Shown: positions 33,501 through 46,400 of the stretch, one piece after another
How the letters are laid out: each line of letters starts with the position of its first letter
How positions within the stretch are numbered: the stretch's first letter is position 1
NCBI GenBank assembly: GCA_015227615.1
Contig: JAALGZ010000004.1
Coordinates: forward strand, 1,550,001 to 1,614,000
Direction: 5' to 3'
DNA from: Labyrinthula sp. Ha
Lineage: Eukaryota > Sar > Bigyra > Labyrinthulida > Labyrinthulaceae
Length of the DNA stretch: 64,000 bases
The notes under the pieces: generated by a model
The model's input: only the letters and a program-made list of their open reading frames with translations
Told to the model about the DNA's origin: nothing
Database searches by the model: none
Program-made: the position numbers and the translations under genes

Positions 33501-36364
33501 CCAAAGGTGATAACAAGAATGAAGTACACATATGGTAGTACTAAACTTCTACCCTTATCTAAAGAACTCTGCACAATGCTGCTAAAAACCGCATTCCAGT
33601 CCTCCAATGTAATAACTTGAAAAGTAGTCACAAAAGACCACATAAACGTATCGTAATTAGATCTTTGGGGACAATATTCCAAGTATTCTTTTTCAACACC
33701 TTCAGCTAAAGAAATCGCAGTGGTGTTTACGAAGCAATCGTATTCCGACGTACCAAATTCAATAGCAAGTTCTCCACCGAACAAATGCAAACCGCTCACA
33801 GCACAGAGAAATATAAAAATAAGCAGGACCAAAGCGAAGGGACAGACATGCCTTAACGTGAGCCCAATAACATGCAATAGATGAGATATGTGTTCCGCAT
33901 AGTGTGATATTAAAGGCAAACTAAATATTTGAAACAATCTGAGAATCCTGAAGGCAGAAATTGCAGTCGTCCCACTTATTGCCAACTCAAACACTGAGGG
34001 CACTATAACCAAGACATCTAGTACATTGAAAAAGTTTGAAAAATAGTATGGGGCCCCGAATGCGTACAATTTAAGACACAGCTCTGAGAAGAAAATGATG
34101 GTGAATATCAGGTTTCCATAATAAATTGTTAGAGCAAGTTTTTCATCTGCATCAAATCTTTGTAAAGACAGCAAAATAATATTTAGAGCAATGAGAATGG
34201 CAATAATTCGCTGGAACCAGAGGTTTTTGACAATGGTATAAGCGAGAATCACGAACTTGTTTTCCGTTAGCAGTCCTCTTGCCTTATTCGGCATTTCTTC
34301 CGGTGGATTTAGAACTTTCTTTACATTTCTCATAGACTGACCAATCAAGTTCAACGCAGATTGAGCTCGGTTTCCCGGATGCTGAATAGAGTTCGTTCCT
34401 CCATACAAGCTATTGTTCTCTGAATTTTGAGTTCTGATAGTAATTGAAGTTGGGATCTCTGGTGGAGGGGACTCTAACGCAGAACGTAAACGTTCAAGCA
34501 CCGGAACCATACTATCATCATTTTGAAGTTCCATTTGTGCTCTATTAAGCAACCGATGTGTTTCTTGCAATAGATCATTTCTAACCTGGTTTTCTTCCTC
34601 ACCCTGCTGTTCTTCTTCCTCACTTGAATCATTCTCAACAAGAGAATGGTTATTTAGGTCGGAGTTATTGAACGATAGATTATCTTCTACATTTCTATTC
34701 ATGAAGTTTAAGCCTATATTTTCACGCTCAATTGGTGGCGCAACGTCAAATGGAGTGTTTCCATCCCCACTTCTTAGGCTTCTTGAAAAAGTCTTACTTC
34801 TTAAAAGCCCAAGTCTTTCAGAGCGTTCTTTCTTCTCCAACAGCGGAACATGTTCTTCCTTCCATTCCGTATACTCTATCATTTTAAACTTATATTTCTC
34901 AACCATCCCATCATACTCTTTCTTAGTTATAGTTTTATAGGTTGGCTCTTTATGATGTTTTTCATACGAATACATTAGTCTAAACTCCGTTTGCTTGATC
35001 TGTTGTCTTATATCTAAGTTCAATAAGTCATTGCGCCTCTCACTTCTCAATCTTGCTGCTGCTGCAACATCTTGATAAATTTTATTGCTATTTACTTTTC
35101 CAATCTGTTTCTCTTCTCTCAATCTGCTATAATTGGTCGATAGCACAACAACAAATAGGTTTAGAAGAAAGAAGGATCCAAACAGGACAATCAGGATAAA
35201 GTAGAAAGCGTAGTAAACTGGAGATGTATCCATAGCACTGTACATTATATCAACCCAACCTTCAAGAGTTAGTATTTCAAATACAGTGAACAAAGCACTT
35301 GGAAGGGAGTCAAACGATGTGATGATATCCAAGTTTGAAGAGTTGCTATCGAGATGACAAACATAGTTGTCTTTACACTGGTATCCATAGTGAGAATCCA
35401 TGCTACAAAGTTGTTCCTCTAGAACAAGACTCGGATCAGTTTCGTTCACACATCTCTGTCTAAACCGACCTTCAAAGAGAATTACACCAGCTAAACTGAA
35501 AACTAGAAAAAACACAGCAAACAAAACTCCAGTATGGGCAAGCTGCTTAGAAGATTCCAACAAAGCTCGAACCATAAGTCCTAAGTTTTTTATATATGTA
35601 AGATTCTTGAAAATTCTAAGGATCCTCAAACATCTAAGAGCAGAAAAGTTTACGTTGCTGTAGCTGTCAGAAAGAAAAAAACTAATTAATCCGAGAACTA
35701 CAAGAAAAAAATCAAAGCAGTTCCAACCAGATTTGAAATATGGTTTATACCCAAAGAATATTATTTTCGAAACCGCTTCAACAGTGAAAATAGAAATAAA
35801 TACTTTTTCACTTATTTGTACAGCATCATTTCTTTCACTTTGAAGACCAAACTTATGTTTCACAGGATCAAATAGCGCAAGCATAATCGCATTAACAAGA
35901 ACACATATCATAATAAAGGTTTGAAAATACCAACTTTTCAAGTGTTTTTTCCCTCTTTCAAAAAACTTCCTCTTCCATGGTTGTGGTAAAAGTGGATTTA
36001 ACCTTTGCCATGGAGGAATTTCACGTTCGCCACCACCATAAATAAGTTTTCGATAATTTTGCATACTTTGATTTAATTTTTCTTTATTCATTTCCAAATC
36101 CTCATAAAACTCCATAGTTTGTGCGTGCATATTTTGTGCGGATGCAAAACTAGCACCAAAAGAACTACTGTTTCCTGAAGAATAGAAGTTTCTAAGTCTA
36201 TTATTATTATTCCATGTCTCAAAGTTGGCAAAGTAACTTTCCTCGTCGCTATCTTGTTGTCTACTAGCTAGTTTTCGTGCAGCTGAGGAAGGTGATCCTT
36301 GCGGTTGTATTACAAAAGAAGACTGGGAGGAACTCTCTGAATTATTTTCGGTATTTCTCAACAT
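30534..36364 (-). CDS. Four-domain voltage-gated calcium channel alpha-1-like (EEEE filter)
   Basis: Two exons (36364-33389, 33359-30534) encode 1,933 residues. All four six-helix repeats are present: DI about 150-412, DII about 715-975, DIII about 1105-1405, DIV about 1455-1700. The voltage-sensor S4 helices carry spaced arginines, strongest in DIII (LRALRILRPLRVVRR) and DIV (ILRVFRVFRLLGR), weakest in DII (FRILRLF). The pore loops read TLEGW (E368), TLEDW (E921), TLESW (E1348) and TGEQW (E1646). This EEEE ring is the signature of Ca2+-selective Cav channels, unlike DEKA (Nav) or EEKE (NALCN). The I-II linker is long, with an acidic stretch (SSEEEEQQGEEE). After DIV comes a pre-IQ-like region (IPPQVQQLLEYRL) and a degenerate IQ motif (KLQLVIRNFVAINRAKR) that may bind calmodulin. 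The intron sits in the II-III linker. In protists such channels often act in flagella, but location here is inference. Confidence 0.92.
33360..33388 (-). other. 29-nt intron in the calcium channel gene
   Basis: Read on the minus strand it starts GTACTGG and ends ATTTGTAG. It is phase 0 and lies in the II-III linker; removal joins IENEKNL to EKFEEEKTLKH. Splice donors 6 or 9 nt further in would also keep the frame, giving 23 or 20 nt; the 29-nt choice is preferred because it matches the other introns and has the GTA start. A candidate branch A lies 8 nt from the 3' end. Confidence 0.85.
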
Positions 36365-39300
36365 AACTTTTCATCTATAATTCAAATGTCAACTCACTTA
36401 ATACTCGAATTATGGCGTTTTAGACACAGGTTAATTTTCAATCTCGTTTCGTTGTTCTTTTACTTGGAGTTGAATCTTATAGTTTGTCTTGATCGGTCAA
36501 TGTCGGAGACATTTCTTATGAGCGGATTGAAATATTAGACACAATCAAAATTTTGGGCAATGGGATCATATTATTCTGAAAGTTTAATAAGAAAAGGCTC
36601 AAAGAATTGGAGTTTCTTATTTTGGAGTCAAGCTCCTTGAAATATAATTATCCATACTAGTTTTAGGCATAAAGTTGAACCAAAAAATATAATCAGAGAA
36701 AATTTAGAATGGATAAAATGTAAAATAATATCTGAGGACAAGACACCTAGAAAAAAGTAGAAAGTAAGATAGATAAAGTTAAACTTTTTTATTCTGTATG
36801 TATTATTTATTTTACATCCAGTTTGCTCTTTTAATGTTGATCAAAGCTAATACTTGATGTTTGGATTAGCGTACGCTTTTAACAATGGTTTCTATTACTC
36901 GGCTCTCCCTCCCAAATGCTCATCCATGAAGATGGGGATGTAATCTCTCTGAGGAATGGAACATTTCTTTTAGAGAAATGTATTTGAGAGAGGTAAAAAC
37001 ATACTGTATTCACATTGCAACTTTATTTTATAAACTAGCTCTACCTTATGATTTAAAGCACATTTTTTTAATATCCGTTTATTCTTTTTGTTACCTCGTC
37101 GAAAATGCGGATTACTCTTTGTATGAACATCTGCAACTTTAATCCGAATGCAATTTTAATAATATTTTCTTCATATCAAAAAATCATGTTCATCTTTCTT
37201 TTCAAGTTGCAAATAGGTTTTAATAACCTGCTTGTGTTGCACAATATCATGTCTTAGACCTTTCTTTCCATAAGACTTTAATAACTTCTCTTTTATGTCA
37301 CTCGATTCTTTACACCCATATAACCAGCATTAGATATATCGTTTGCATATATCCCAATTTAAGACATAAGATCTCGACACTAAGTAGTAGATGAATACCT
37401 GCAGACTTGTAGTCGACCAGTTCCTAGACCCTTTATGCAGTTCATCCTAATCTGCTTGTATGCTGAGTCTAGCTATTGAAGACCAGATTACTTAATGAGA
37501 CTAAATCGCTAAGGAAAAAGCTAAAATGTATGATAAATTATGCTCTTTTCGGTTATTGTATTAATGACATCAAGCTCTAGACTAAATGGAATGCTTGGAA
37601 TTGGCAAGATATGTTACTTGGTTTATTAGAATGTCCTTAAAGTCAGTTACTTGTTTTTAGCTATACTTTGCTGACTTGTCTTAGCACCCTTATTTTATAC
37701 TAAATTACTAACCCCTTTACAATACTTATCTCAGCTTAACTTGGGTACTTAGTTCCATTTTATTGTAGATTTTTTAGCCGGATTATCATTTGCCTGTAGA
37801 GAACTCTAAGCTCTGCTTTATTTTTGCTGTTTATTCAAAATTCTTGTTGTAGAATGACATATTTAATTCTCATCACATTGTCCAAAAACATTATACCTGG
37901 CCTAGTGATCTGGCTAAGAATTAATACTATTTACTTAAGTAATATCACATATCCACTGTGTGCTTGAGTAGCCTGTCGTACATCTGTGCCAGGAACTGAA
38001 ACAACTTTGTCAGGATATTGACAAGAATATGTAGATGAAATACGTCCTACCCTATGCATCAGGGTTCTAACGAGCAACTTAATCGAACTCAACATCCCTT
38101 ATGAGAGCTTCATGAAAAAAGTAAATATATAAAGTTACCCCCGGAAACTTCACGTGATTGCAGTATTGGTGATACTAAAGTGCACATTTCAGCGTCGATG
38201 TACTAGAATCATGAGCTTTATACCACTATTCTATACACATTTAGCATTCAGTGTTAGCATCGATCAAAGTCAAGACTTGATTTCGAGGAGTGTTATAGTC
38301 TAACTTGGTACCATTTTAAAACGCCGCTATGTTTGAAGGTAATGACCTTCTCGTCATTACTTTGTTTATATAATGAAATATTTCTTGTTTCAAGAGGATA
38401 ATAAGCCTAATTTGACAAGCGTAATAATGGTTGCATATAGTAACTAACGAAGAAGCTTAGTTGATGGGCATATGCTTTCTTTAGTATATACTTTCAGTTT
38501 GTCCTCATCTCAACATTTCACATTTTGTATTTTTTCCGGTAGTTACCTCATAGCTCTATAAGAGTATCTCAATATTAGGAAGATGATGAGGATAGGTTTC
38601 ACACATCATGAACACAAGTAGATTTCTTACATAAGTAAAAACCATAGTTGTTTCGGAATTTGTGAAAGGCATAGCAAATTTAGCCATTTTTGGTACTTAG
38701 TGCGGGTCTTTATTCATGTTATTAATATTCTTCTTTTATGTTATTCTTCCTTTATAATGATTGAGTTGGGTTGATGAGGTATCAGTTCGTGCAAATTGTT
38801 CGGCACTTCATTACTTAGCGCTTTGGATTCGTACAAAATGTATTTGGTATACGCATTGTTGACATACTTTAGGAAGCAGTCTTCCAATAACAGGAAAAAA
38901 ATTTAAAGATACTCTGGAAGACTTTTCAGTTATCTTACTACCCTGAGTCTTGCTTCATTTAAGAGAAAGAAAAATATTTCTCTCCAATTACGTGTTTTGC
39001 CCCAAGATCTTCTTAACATCTGAATTAATAGGATAAGGGAAGATAATTTGGTAGAGGAAATGATCATAACCAGAAAATGATTTTAGATTCAACATAAGGT
39101 ATAATATTAAAGTCTTCTTGTTATTCAAGAAACCCCATGTACAGTTTTTTTATCCAAGTGAAAATGTACTCTTAATATGTAGGGGCTGGTTTATCCAAGA
39201 CGTTTTCGCTAAGAATTAACACCAGCGCAACATCAATCTGGATATACTGAGGGTTACGAATTTAGTTTAGAAGTTATTATTATAATGAACTTCTAAGGAT

Positions 39301-41645
39301 GGTAACAATAAGAAGTTTTCTTCATTTTTTATATAATATATAGACTTCCTTTTATCTTAAGAAACTTTTTGGACAAAAACTTTCTTATAACAAAATTAGT
39401 CAGCTGCTTCAAGAAATAATTTACAGATACACTCCTTTTAGAATTCGTTGCAACTACATGGAAAAATACTCAAAAAAGCGAAGCAAATTTTGAAGTAGCC
39501 CTGCAGACCTTATTGAACAATATCGGATGAGAAAAACAGTTTACTAGAAAAAGAATGACCAGTCAATGTCAACAAATACAAAAAATTGGTTTAATCTTTC
39601 GGTTTTGAAGATATATTTTTCGCTGAAAAGGATAATATCACTTTAACCTATTACAAAAATCAACTATTTACATGCATGGAAAGAGGCATTCATTTCATCC
39701 AACGTAAAATCAATGAGCACTAGCATAAGTGGCCAAAATACAGTAACAGTTACTGAAAAACCTCAAGCAAATTGCAGTATGTCCATGGGCGACTTATATA
39801 GTATAAAATTATAAGAAATGGATTTCTAACCTAATATTAACAAAATATGCGCACTGAGTAAAGAGATTGAACTGGCCATTCAGGAGCTGAATAATGTCAA
39901 GACCTTATATTGGAATAAGAGTCCAATTAGAATGCTTAAACTTTACCAGCTATTGGAGGGTTCCCTGAATAAGCGGAAAGTATTTATGCTACTTCAGTGC
40001 TGAAGGTTAGCTCCTTCAGGGCTCTTATTAACTTTAAACTTAGAATAGGTTCATTAAATTTGCAAGAAACCTGCTATAAGTGAACTAAGAACCAATGACT
40101 GTTCAGCATTATTCATACACTCCTTAAATTTAGCGCAGCAGTTGTATTAAGAAACAACCACTAGTTTTGAATTCATTCTATCTGATAAAATTGCTTCATC
40201 GAACGAAAAAGGGGTCCCTGAAAAATGAATCGGTAATTACAATCCACATGTTGAGCTCTTGTGTTGTTAGATAGCTTTTCTTGTGCATTAGTTGAAATAC
40301 TTGTTTTATTAATAGCACATTATCCGCACTGAGGAAAAAAGGATAAGAAAATGTTTTCTTTTTTCAATTTCATTTTACTAAACATTGACACTTACCATTT
40401 TATAAAGGTGTTAGTTAGCTAAGATTTATTTTTCATTGTAGGATCTTGATCTTAAAACATGGAAATATGAAGAACGAGCTCCAAAGAGTTTTTAAACAAG
40501 ACTTGTGTTCACTCAAATATGGGGCACAATACCCTTCAAGCTCTGAATAGAATTCAAGATACTACTAATCAGTTTGTTGAATGCATTAATAACAGTCAAG
40601 GATATGATAGATGTACCTTAGCGATGGTTTTGCGGTAGTAGAAAGTCGAAAAATATAACTGGTCAAATTCTCAGGTGGTTAGTCATTGGCACTTTGCAGA
40701 AAGTCTCAAGATCTCTTTTTCTATAGCCATAGGGGCAAAAAGAGCAAAATTTTAGGGCGCTGTCAGCTGCTGCTTAGCTAATGAAGTACACATTTCATAC
40801 ATTGGACAAAATCTTCTGTAAAACAGATAGTTTCGAAGTGTATTAATCCAAAGAGAGAACTGAAGTAAGTTTCAGAGCGCCCTAAACTTGTTACAATGCC
40901 TTTGATTGACTATCTCTTTTATATGAGCTCTCTTAGCCCCCTTCCTTAGCTTAATTTTGGCCTTCAAGTCGGAAAACTACTATATTCTAGCTAGATTATT
41001 CAAAGTCTAACCTGGATCTACTTTGTTTTATACCTTTGAGACTTTAATTCTCTCAAAATACTAACTTTACTTTTGAATTTAGGTCACAAGTGAATTAGTG
41101 TCTTCCTGTAGAGAACTCTATATTTGTTGTATCGTTAAGCTAAAGTTGATGGATATGTGTTATATTACTTACTCTTATTTTCGAAACTAGCGGTAGATAC
41201 TCTACAAATAGAACTACTTAAGCTACATATATTAAACATCATATATCTATAGGGAGCTCCAGTTGCTTCTCTCATTAGAACTAGAATTTGCAACAAAGAA
41301 ACCATGAAATGAGAAAATTCTTCATAGTAAAATTACTCTTCATGCAATGAAAGTTACTCTGAGCTAGGTATAACAATGTTGGGAGTTGCTTGTAAGAATA
41401 GTTCCATTTAGTTTCTGTCGTAATATAGTAACCTCTCTGGTTGTATAGGAGTTTGATTCAAGCTGGAATAATTCTGTGTTTGTAGTTTGAAAAGAAAAGA
41501 CTACCTAAACTTCTGAAGAAACACCGAGAATAAAAAAAAGCTGTGCTTTAACTTTACTCAAACCATAGTGTCAATGAAAAACAGGAGTTAGTAACAATTA
41601 GGTTTATACACAAAAAGAGAGCTTTCTGGGCAGTAAAATACAAAC
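36365..41645. other. Gene-free stretch, about 5.3 kb
   Basis: Nothing beyond short random frames is seen on either strand. The part next to 36364 should hold the calcium channel promoter (minus strand). No mobile element of the hAT-like family was recognised here. Confidence 0.6.
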
Positions 41646-41891
41646 TTAATCATCAGCCTGCATTGCTTCTTCATCCTCAGCTTCAATCAAAGACGCGCTT
41701 TTGTTATAGTTCAGGAGTTTCAGTATAAGGTCCACGTGCGTGAGAAGCATCCGTCTACAACAATATCTACGTAATCCCAACTCCTCTAATGCCTGTGCTT
41801 CTATAATACCGGAGCTTAGCATTTTAATGTATGGTTCCCACTTATTTCCAATTACTTTTCCGCAGGTGAAACATCGTACAGGAATGATCAT
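41646..41891 (-). CDS. RPB10: RNA polymerase subunit Rpb10 (RPABC5, shared by Pol I, II and III)
   Basis: The 81-residue protein matches the eukaryotic/archaeal RPB10 (subunit N) family from its first residue: [18 protein letters not shown], then a middle region ending [18 protein letters not shown]. The zinc-binding cysteines (C7 and C10 in CFTCGK, and the CC pair of YCCRRM) are all present. Usual length is 67-71 residues; the extra length is an acidic C-terminal tail ([12 protein letters not shown]). Rpb10 is a small structural subunit binding near Rpb3/Rpb11 in all three nuclear polymerases. The gene is intronless, on the same strand as the PP2A-like gene, which ends 333 bp upstream. It is the firmest eukaryotic marker in the window. 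Confidence 0.97.
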   Translation of the reverse strand: MIIPVRCFTCGKVIGNKWEPYIKMLSSGIIEAQALEELGLRRYCCRRMLLTHVDLILKLLNYNKSASLIEAEDEEAMQADD

Positions 41892-42224
41892 TGTGTATAT
41901 TGAGTTCTGTTTTCTAATGGTGGTGTTGGATTCTTAGTCTGTGGTAATTCAGTACTGTTTTTAAATAGTGATTTTATTCTTGTCTCAGTTCACAGGATAC
42001 TGAAAAAGAAACAACATAGTAGTTTTCAGAAGCATTAAAAGATAAAAAAAAATTATTATTACTTTTTACAGCGCAAGCTTTGTTTATGTAAATTTCAAAT
42101 AATGAAACAAAGGTCAAGTTTTTTTATTGTATTGTTAGATTTCATTCACTAGATATTATACAATATACTGCAAAACAAGTCTGCTAAGACTTACATAAAA
42201 CAGGAGCTTATGTGAATATTTAAC
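41892..42224. promoter_or_regulatory. Spacer between two minus-strand genes
   Basis: This 333-bp AT-rich spacer must hold the 3' end signals of the PP2A-like gene and the promoter of RPB10. No specific motif is recognised. Confidence 0.4.
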
Positions 42225-43472
42225 TTAAGAGTTTGGTCTGGTTTCGAAGCAATATAAGAAATTTGGCCGTGCAAGCATTTGAAGCCACAGATGAGACTTG
42301 CTTCTCCTATCAAGTAATTTCGTTAATCTAGGTCTTGCAGTAGGTGAAATACCCATCTCCAATAACTCTAACACTTCTTCGTAAATATCCCTAGGATTCA
42401 GACTAAAATCTGGATAAATCTTCAACAACTCCCTGCAGTTGTACTTTGAATATGATAGTAATAGAGTGCTAAATCCATTAACTAAATTTTTCCTATCAAT
42501 CCCATAAAACAAAGTGTCAAAGAATAATAGTATACTCCTTCTACTCTGAGGAAACCTTATCATTAACTCTAAGTCTACTAAGCACCCGAAATCCATAAAT
42601 TGGTCTTCTTCAGGTTTTAGTTTTTCCACTGACCTCAAAGGGCTATTTGAAATATTTTGAATGTTCTCCTGATTTTCTATACTATGATTATTCTCATCCA
42701 GGGAACTAAGTTGATTTTTATCTTTTAACAGCTGCCAGTAATTTTTCAAAAACTCTAAATTCAAGTCAAGTCTTTGTTTTGCAGCGAACAACTCTTCTTT
42801 TGATATAACTCCTGTACTAGAAGTATTTATCTCATTGAAAAGCAGATAAAATTCTTCTGTTTTGCTTTTACTAAACCAATATCCTTCACTTTGTGAGTTT
42901 AGATACAAAACAAAATCAATAAAAACTTGGCTTCTAACTAAGGTACTCAAATTACAATTAAAAAAATCATTTTTTTCTTTACCCAGCAACCAAATGAACT
43001 TTCTCATACACACACAGACATGAAACTCAAGTAGATCCTCATCTTCTGGAGATGTATATACATATTTTAGTAAGCATACTTTAATAAACTCTGCGAGAGA
43101 AACTTCACTTAGAATGCTGCTTGTACCTTCCAATTTCAAGGCCAGGGAAGAGAGGATCAAAGACGCATCTCTTACTAATAGATACTTGGTAACTGTAGCA
43201 TTTAGTTCGTTTATATTGATGCATTTTGATTGTGATTCAAAAGAATTGTTAAGCAAAGAAAGTTTCAAAAATGTTTTTTCTGTTAATATTTCGTCAAGCT
43301 TGAAGATTTCTTTTTCTAAATCGGATAAATTGGATGTCAAGGTTTCCTTCAACAAAATGTAATCCTCATAGTTCATATATACAGTTGAGTTAGTTGAATT
43401 AAATTTATATAATTCATTAGACAAAGATTCTAACAATTCACCAGTCCTGATTCTCTTACTATCTTTCTTCAT
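42225..43472 (-). CDS. PP2A regulatory subunit B''-like EF-hand protein (PPP2R3C/FASS-like)
   Basis: The 415-residue protein follows the B''/PR72-type family, best the PPP2R3C (G5PR) and plant TONNEAU2/FASS branch, usually about 450-480 residues. Matching landmarks in order: the FHVCVCMRKFIWLL segment (family FYVC-AVRKFFFF), YWFSKSKTEEFYLLFNEI (family NWFS-PSA...), the EF-hand-like loop NTSSTGVISKEEL, the FMDFGCLVDLELM block (family MDY..YLDFVLALE), and a C-terminal end with EMGISPTARPRLTKLLDR then ARPNFLYCFETR. Such subunits target PP2A and, in several lineages, act at centrosomes, basal bodies or division sites. The EF-hand loop (N-S-T-V-S-E spacing) lacks some acidic ligands, so calcium binding is doubtful. 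A serine/asparagine-rich insert lies near 255-280. The ATG at 43472 is the first in frame; the N-terminus is short for the family. Confidence 0.75.
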   Translation of the reverse strand: MKKDSKRIRTGELLESLSNELYKFNSTNSTVYMNYEDYILLKETLTSNLSDLEKEIFKLDEILTEKTFLKLSLLNNSFESQSKCININELNATVTKYLLVRDASLILSSLALKLEGTSSILSEVSLAEFIKVCLLKYVYTSPEDEDLLEFHVCVCMRKFIWLLGKEKNDFFNCNLSTLVRSQVFIDFVLYLNSQSEGYWFSKSKTEEFYLLFNEINTSSTGVISKEELFAAKQRLDLNLEFLKNYWQLLKDKNQLSSLDENNHSIENQENIQNISNSPLRSVEKLKPEEDQFMDFGCLVDLELMIRFPQSRRSILLFFDTLFYGIDRKNLVNGFSTLLLSYSKYNCRELLKIYPDFSLNPRDIYEEVLELLEMGISPTARPRLTKLLDRRSKSHLWLQMLARPNFLYCFETRPNS

Positions 43473-46400
43473 TCGATGCGTTGTGTCCTTGTATCTTTGA
43501 TATTGGAGTGATTGCAGAGGGATATTCCTTTGGGCAACTTTCCGTTTCGATCTTCACAAGAATCAATACCATTATCAGTAATAGTTAGGCTAAAACAAGA
43601 AATAGAACCACTTTCTTGAACTATCTTGACAAGAGTTTCCGCTCAAGTTATTGTTTAAAATATATAATAAGTGTTTTAAAGATACTAGTATGAATTTGTG
43701 GTCACAAATAGGGATCAGTTGTGACAAAAACGGCAGTAAGCAATTATTACTCAGTTTTATAATGACCACCAAAAAGCAATTTTGACCCCTAATTCTCATA
43801 AGAAATAAAGTTTTTTTTGAATTAATTGCTACTATTTATAATCATATTTAAGATTCTTGGAATTAGAAGAATCAAACAAAACGAAAGGCGTGATCGAACA
43901 ACTTATACTAAAACGACGAGTAAATACTTGTTTATTTCTGGTTCTTGCTAAAACAGAAACTCAACTAAAAAAATATCAAGAACCCATAGTACATTTGTTA
44001 ATTAACAATTAGCTAAATCAAACTTTTTATTATTGGTAGAAAGGTCAACAACATCAATTTACAACAAGTTGCTTCCTGATGTAACCATATTAAATGCTTA
44101 TTACGAAAAACTTTAAAAAAATAAGATTGTTCTTTAGAAAAAACTTATTGAAAGAAAATTACAACAGCATATGGGTTTAAAAATAAATTAATTGCAGAGA
44201 AAAGGACTGCAGCTTAATGAAATTTTATTATGTGATATCGATATCTGAAGAAGAGAAACCATTGACCACCTCCAACATATGAGATTCTTCGATGCTTCTA
44301 TTTAATTCACTTTTTATAGTCATTCAATTACACTACGCTCGGGTAGAAGATAACACTTATATTTTAGTTAAATAAAAAGTACCACAAAAAGAACTTTCAG
44401 AGAGTCATCCTTAGTCTAGCCGTTATCCTAGCGGATTCCCATGCTCTATTGTACTTTGAATGGCTTTAAAAAACCTCGGGTCTCTCAATAAACAGAGGTA
44501 TCTTTACCAAATATATAAAAACTCTAGGACAGCTCCTTTTCTCACGATCTTCGCCATTTGTTTTGCTGATTCAATAATCTCAAAGAAAGGCCTCCGAAGG
44601 TTAAGACAAGAATTGAAAGTGTTAGCAAATTCACAAAGAGATGTCATGGGTTATTATTACCAAAAAACATCTAATTTATATACCTACCTTTTTCGGAGTA
44701 ACGACTTTTTTGGGATCTAAGATGTATGTCCGGAGTCAGCCACAGGATGATTGTTACTAAGAATATATTCAAAGTAGTAAAGTTTAAGTACTCAGCAAAA
44801 TTTATTCGCCAATTAACCTTGAATCAAATATTTATGTAGGTAATAAGGTAAGAAAAAAAGAGCGAAACGAATATGATCAAATCATATATTACAGATAAAT
44901 ACCAAAATATCATCTATGAAATCTACGTCTGAAGCAAAAAAACACTATCCACAGAAAAAGTTTCTAAAACGAGTAATAACCCCATAAAAATATCCTAATA
45001 TACAAGAAAACTTAAGATAGACTAAGTTCCTCCAGTTTATTCCGGTCTTCAGGGATAAGCTACATTTTATGAGTAGCCAGTAGGCCCATGGTATCACACT
45101 AACTCTACAACCTATTTTTTCTATGTTTTACCACTTTTAGACCAGAATACGACAGTTTTGTTCCTTCTCTTGAAACTGTTGAGTCAAATCATAAAAAGCA
45201 AGAGCAGCAAGTGGGGAAATTCCATAAATGTGGAAACTAACATCTGTCAGACCAGAAACTAAGATACAAAATGTTCGGGTAAATGTTAAATACAATGAGC
45301 ATAACTCAGAATTGTACTATGTTTCTCTATAATTTGGAACATAGCAGCACTACAACTGGTTGGGACTAACGTGGGAAAAGCAAAATATTTGTTCACAGGA
45401 GTTTCAAAACTAAGGAAACATATCTCAATAGTTGAAATCAAACCCGTCCATGGACCCCAACGGGCTTTGCAACAAATGCATTGATCATAACTAAGAGAGT
45501 TTTCTCTAAAGCCGTCTTCCATTATTCCGTCAGCATTTGATTTTGATAGTTTGATCGGAATAATTCAGGTCAAATATGCTAATTAAGCTGGTAGTGAGTA
45601 TCAAGAACAGAAAGAGGTGATGAGAATAAAGACAAAGGAAACATTACACCATAAGGGCTTGTTTGTTTAGTTCTGTAACTTAGATAACATGGTCAAACCT
45701 ATGCTGCCTTAGTATCACATAATTAACTTTTCAAGAGGAAGATAAAAAAATAATTATACCCCTTTAGTTTAGAACCACATGTGATTAAGTGTCTTAGAAC
45801 TTTGTTTCCTGTGAAACCCGTAGTTTTGAGGGATTGTCACTAAGGATTGTGAAACAGGTTCTTGTGGTGTTGATATCGAGTCCTACTCAAGAAAAAAATA
45901 AAGTAGCCAAGAAAGCCCAAATAGCTAGTCCACGAGCACAGACATGAAAAAAACTGTGTGAGAGAGGTGGAGAATTATGCATCATAGATACATAGGGATA
46001 AAGTTTTTTGGTAGTGAGTGATGCCGTTGTCTCATATGGGTAAGCGCATATATCTCCATTGACTCTTTCATCGGCCTCCATTCAATCAGTCAATTAAAAA
46101 ATTCTTGCAATGTATCATAATATCCATATAAATATAACTTCGAATAATATCTACTGTCTGGAAAAAAGTGTTGAAACTAAATCTTAGCGATTCAAAAGGA
46201 AATAAAAATTTTTATTTCAATATCACCTGCTACGGAGTCCTTTTGGTACTTAGACTATGACATGAAAGGAGATTATCCTTTAGATTAGCATGCAAAGCTA
46301 GTCATTTAAATATTCTACATAAAAAAGTCATTTTATCAAGCGACTTTTTTAGTATCCGTGCAACATCTCAACGTTAAACCAAATGATAATGCAATTTAGG

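Noticed and set aside
30534-36364. Two separate two-domain channel genes.
   Set aside because: The halves are on one strand, carry repeats I-II and III-IV in order, and join in frame across a 29-nt GTA...TAG intron, so one four-domain gene is the better reading.
1191-36417. The word AATTATGGCG occurs at 1191, 4326 and 36408, the last 44 bp before the calcium channel start.
   Set aside because: Positions relative to genes are inconsistent and some recurring 10-mers are expected; not supported as a promoter element.
37797-41117. A 16-base word (CCTGTAGAGAACTCTA) occurs at about 37793 and 41105, with loosely similar surroundings.
   Set aside because: In a 64-kb sequence this AT-rich, a few identical 16-mers are expected by chance, and the flanks do not align convincingly.
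44460-44720. An 86-codon open frame in the large desert.
   Set aside because: No recognisable domain, no tiny-intron extension on either side, and lengths like this occur by chance.
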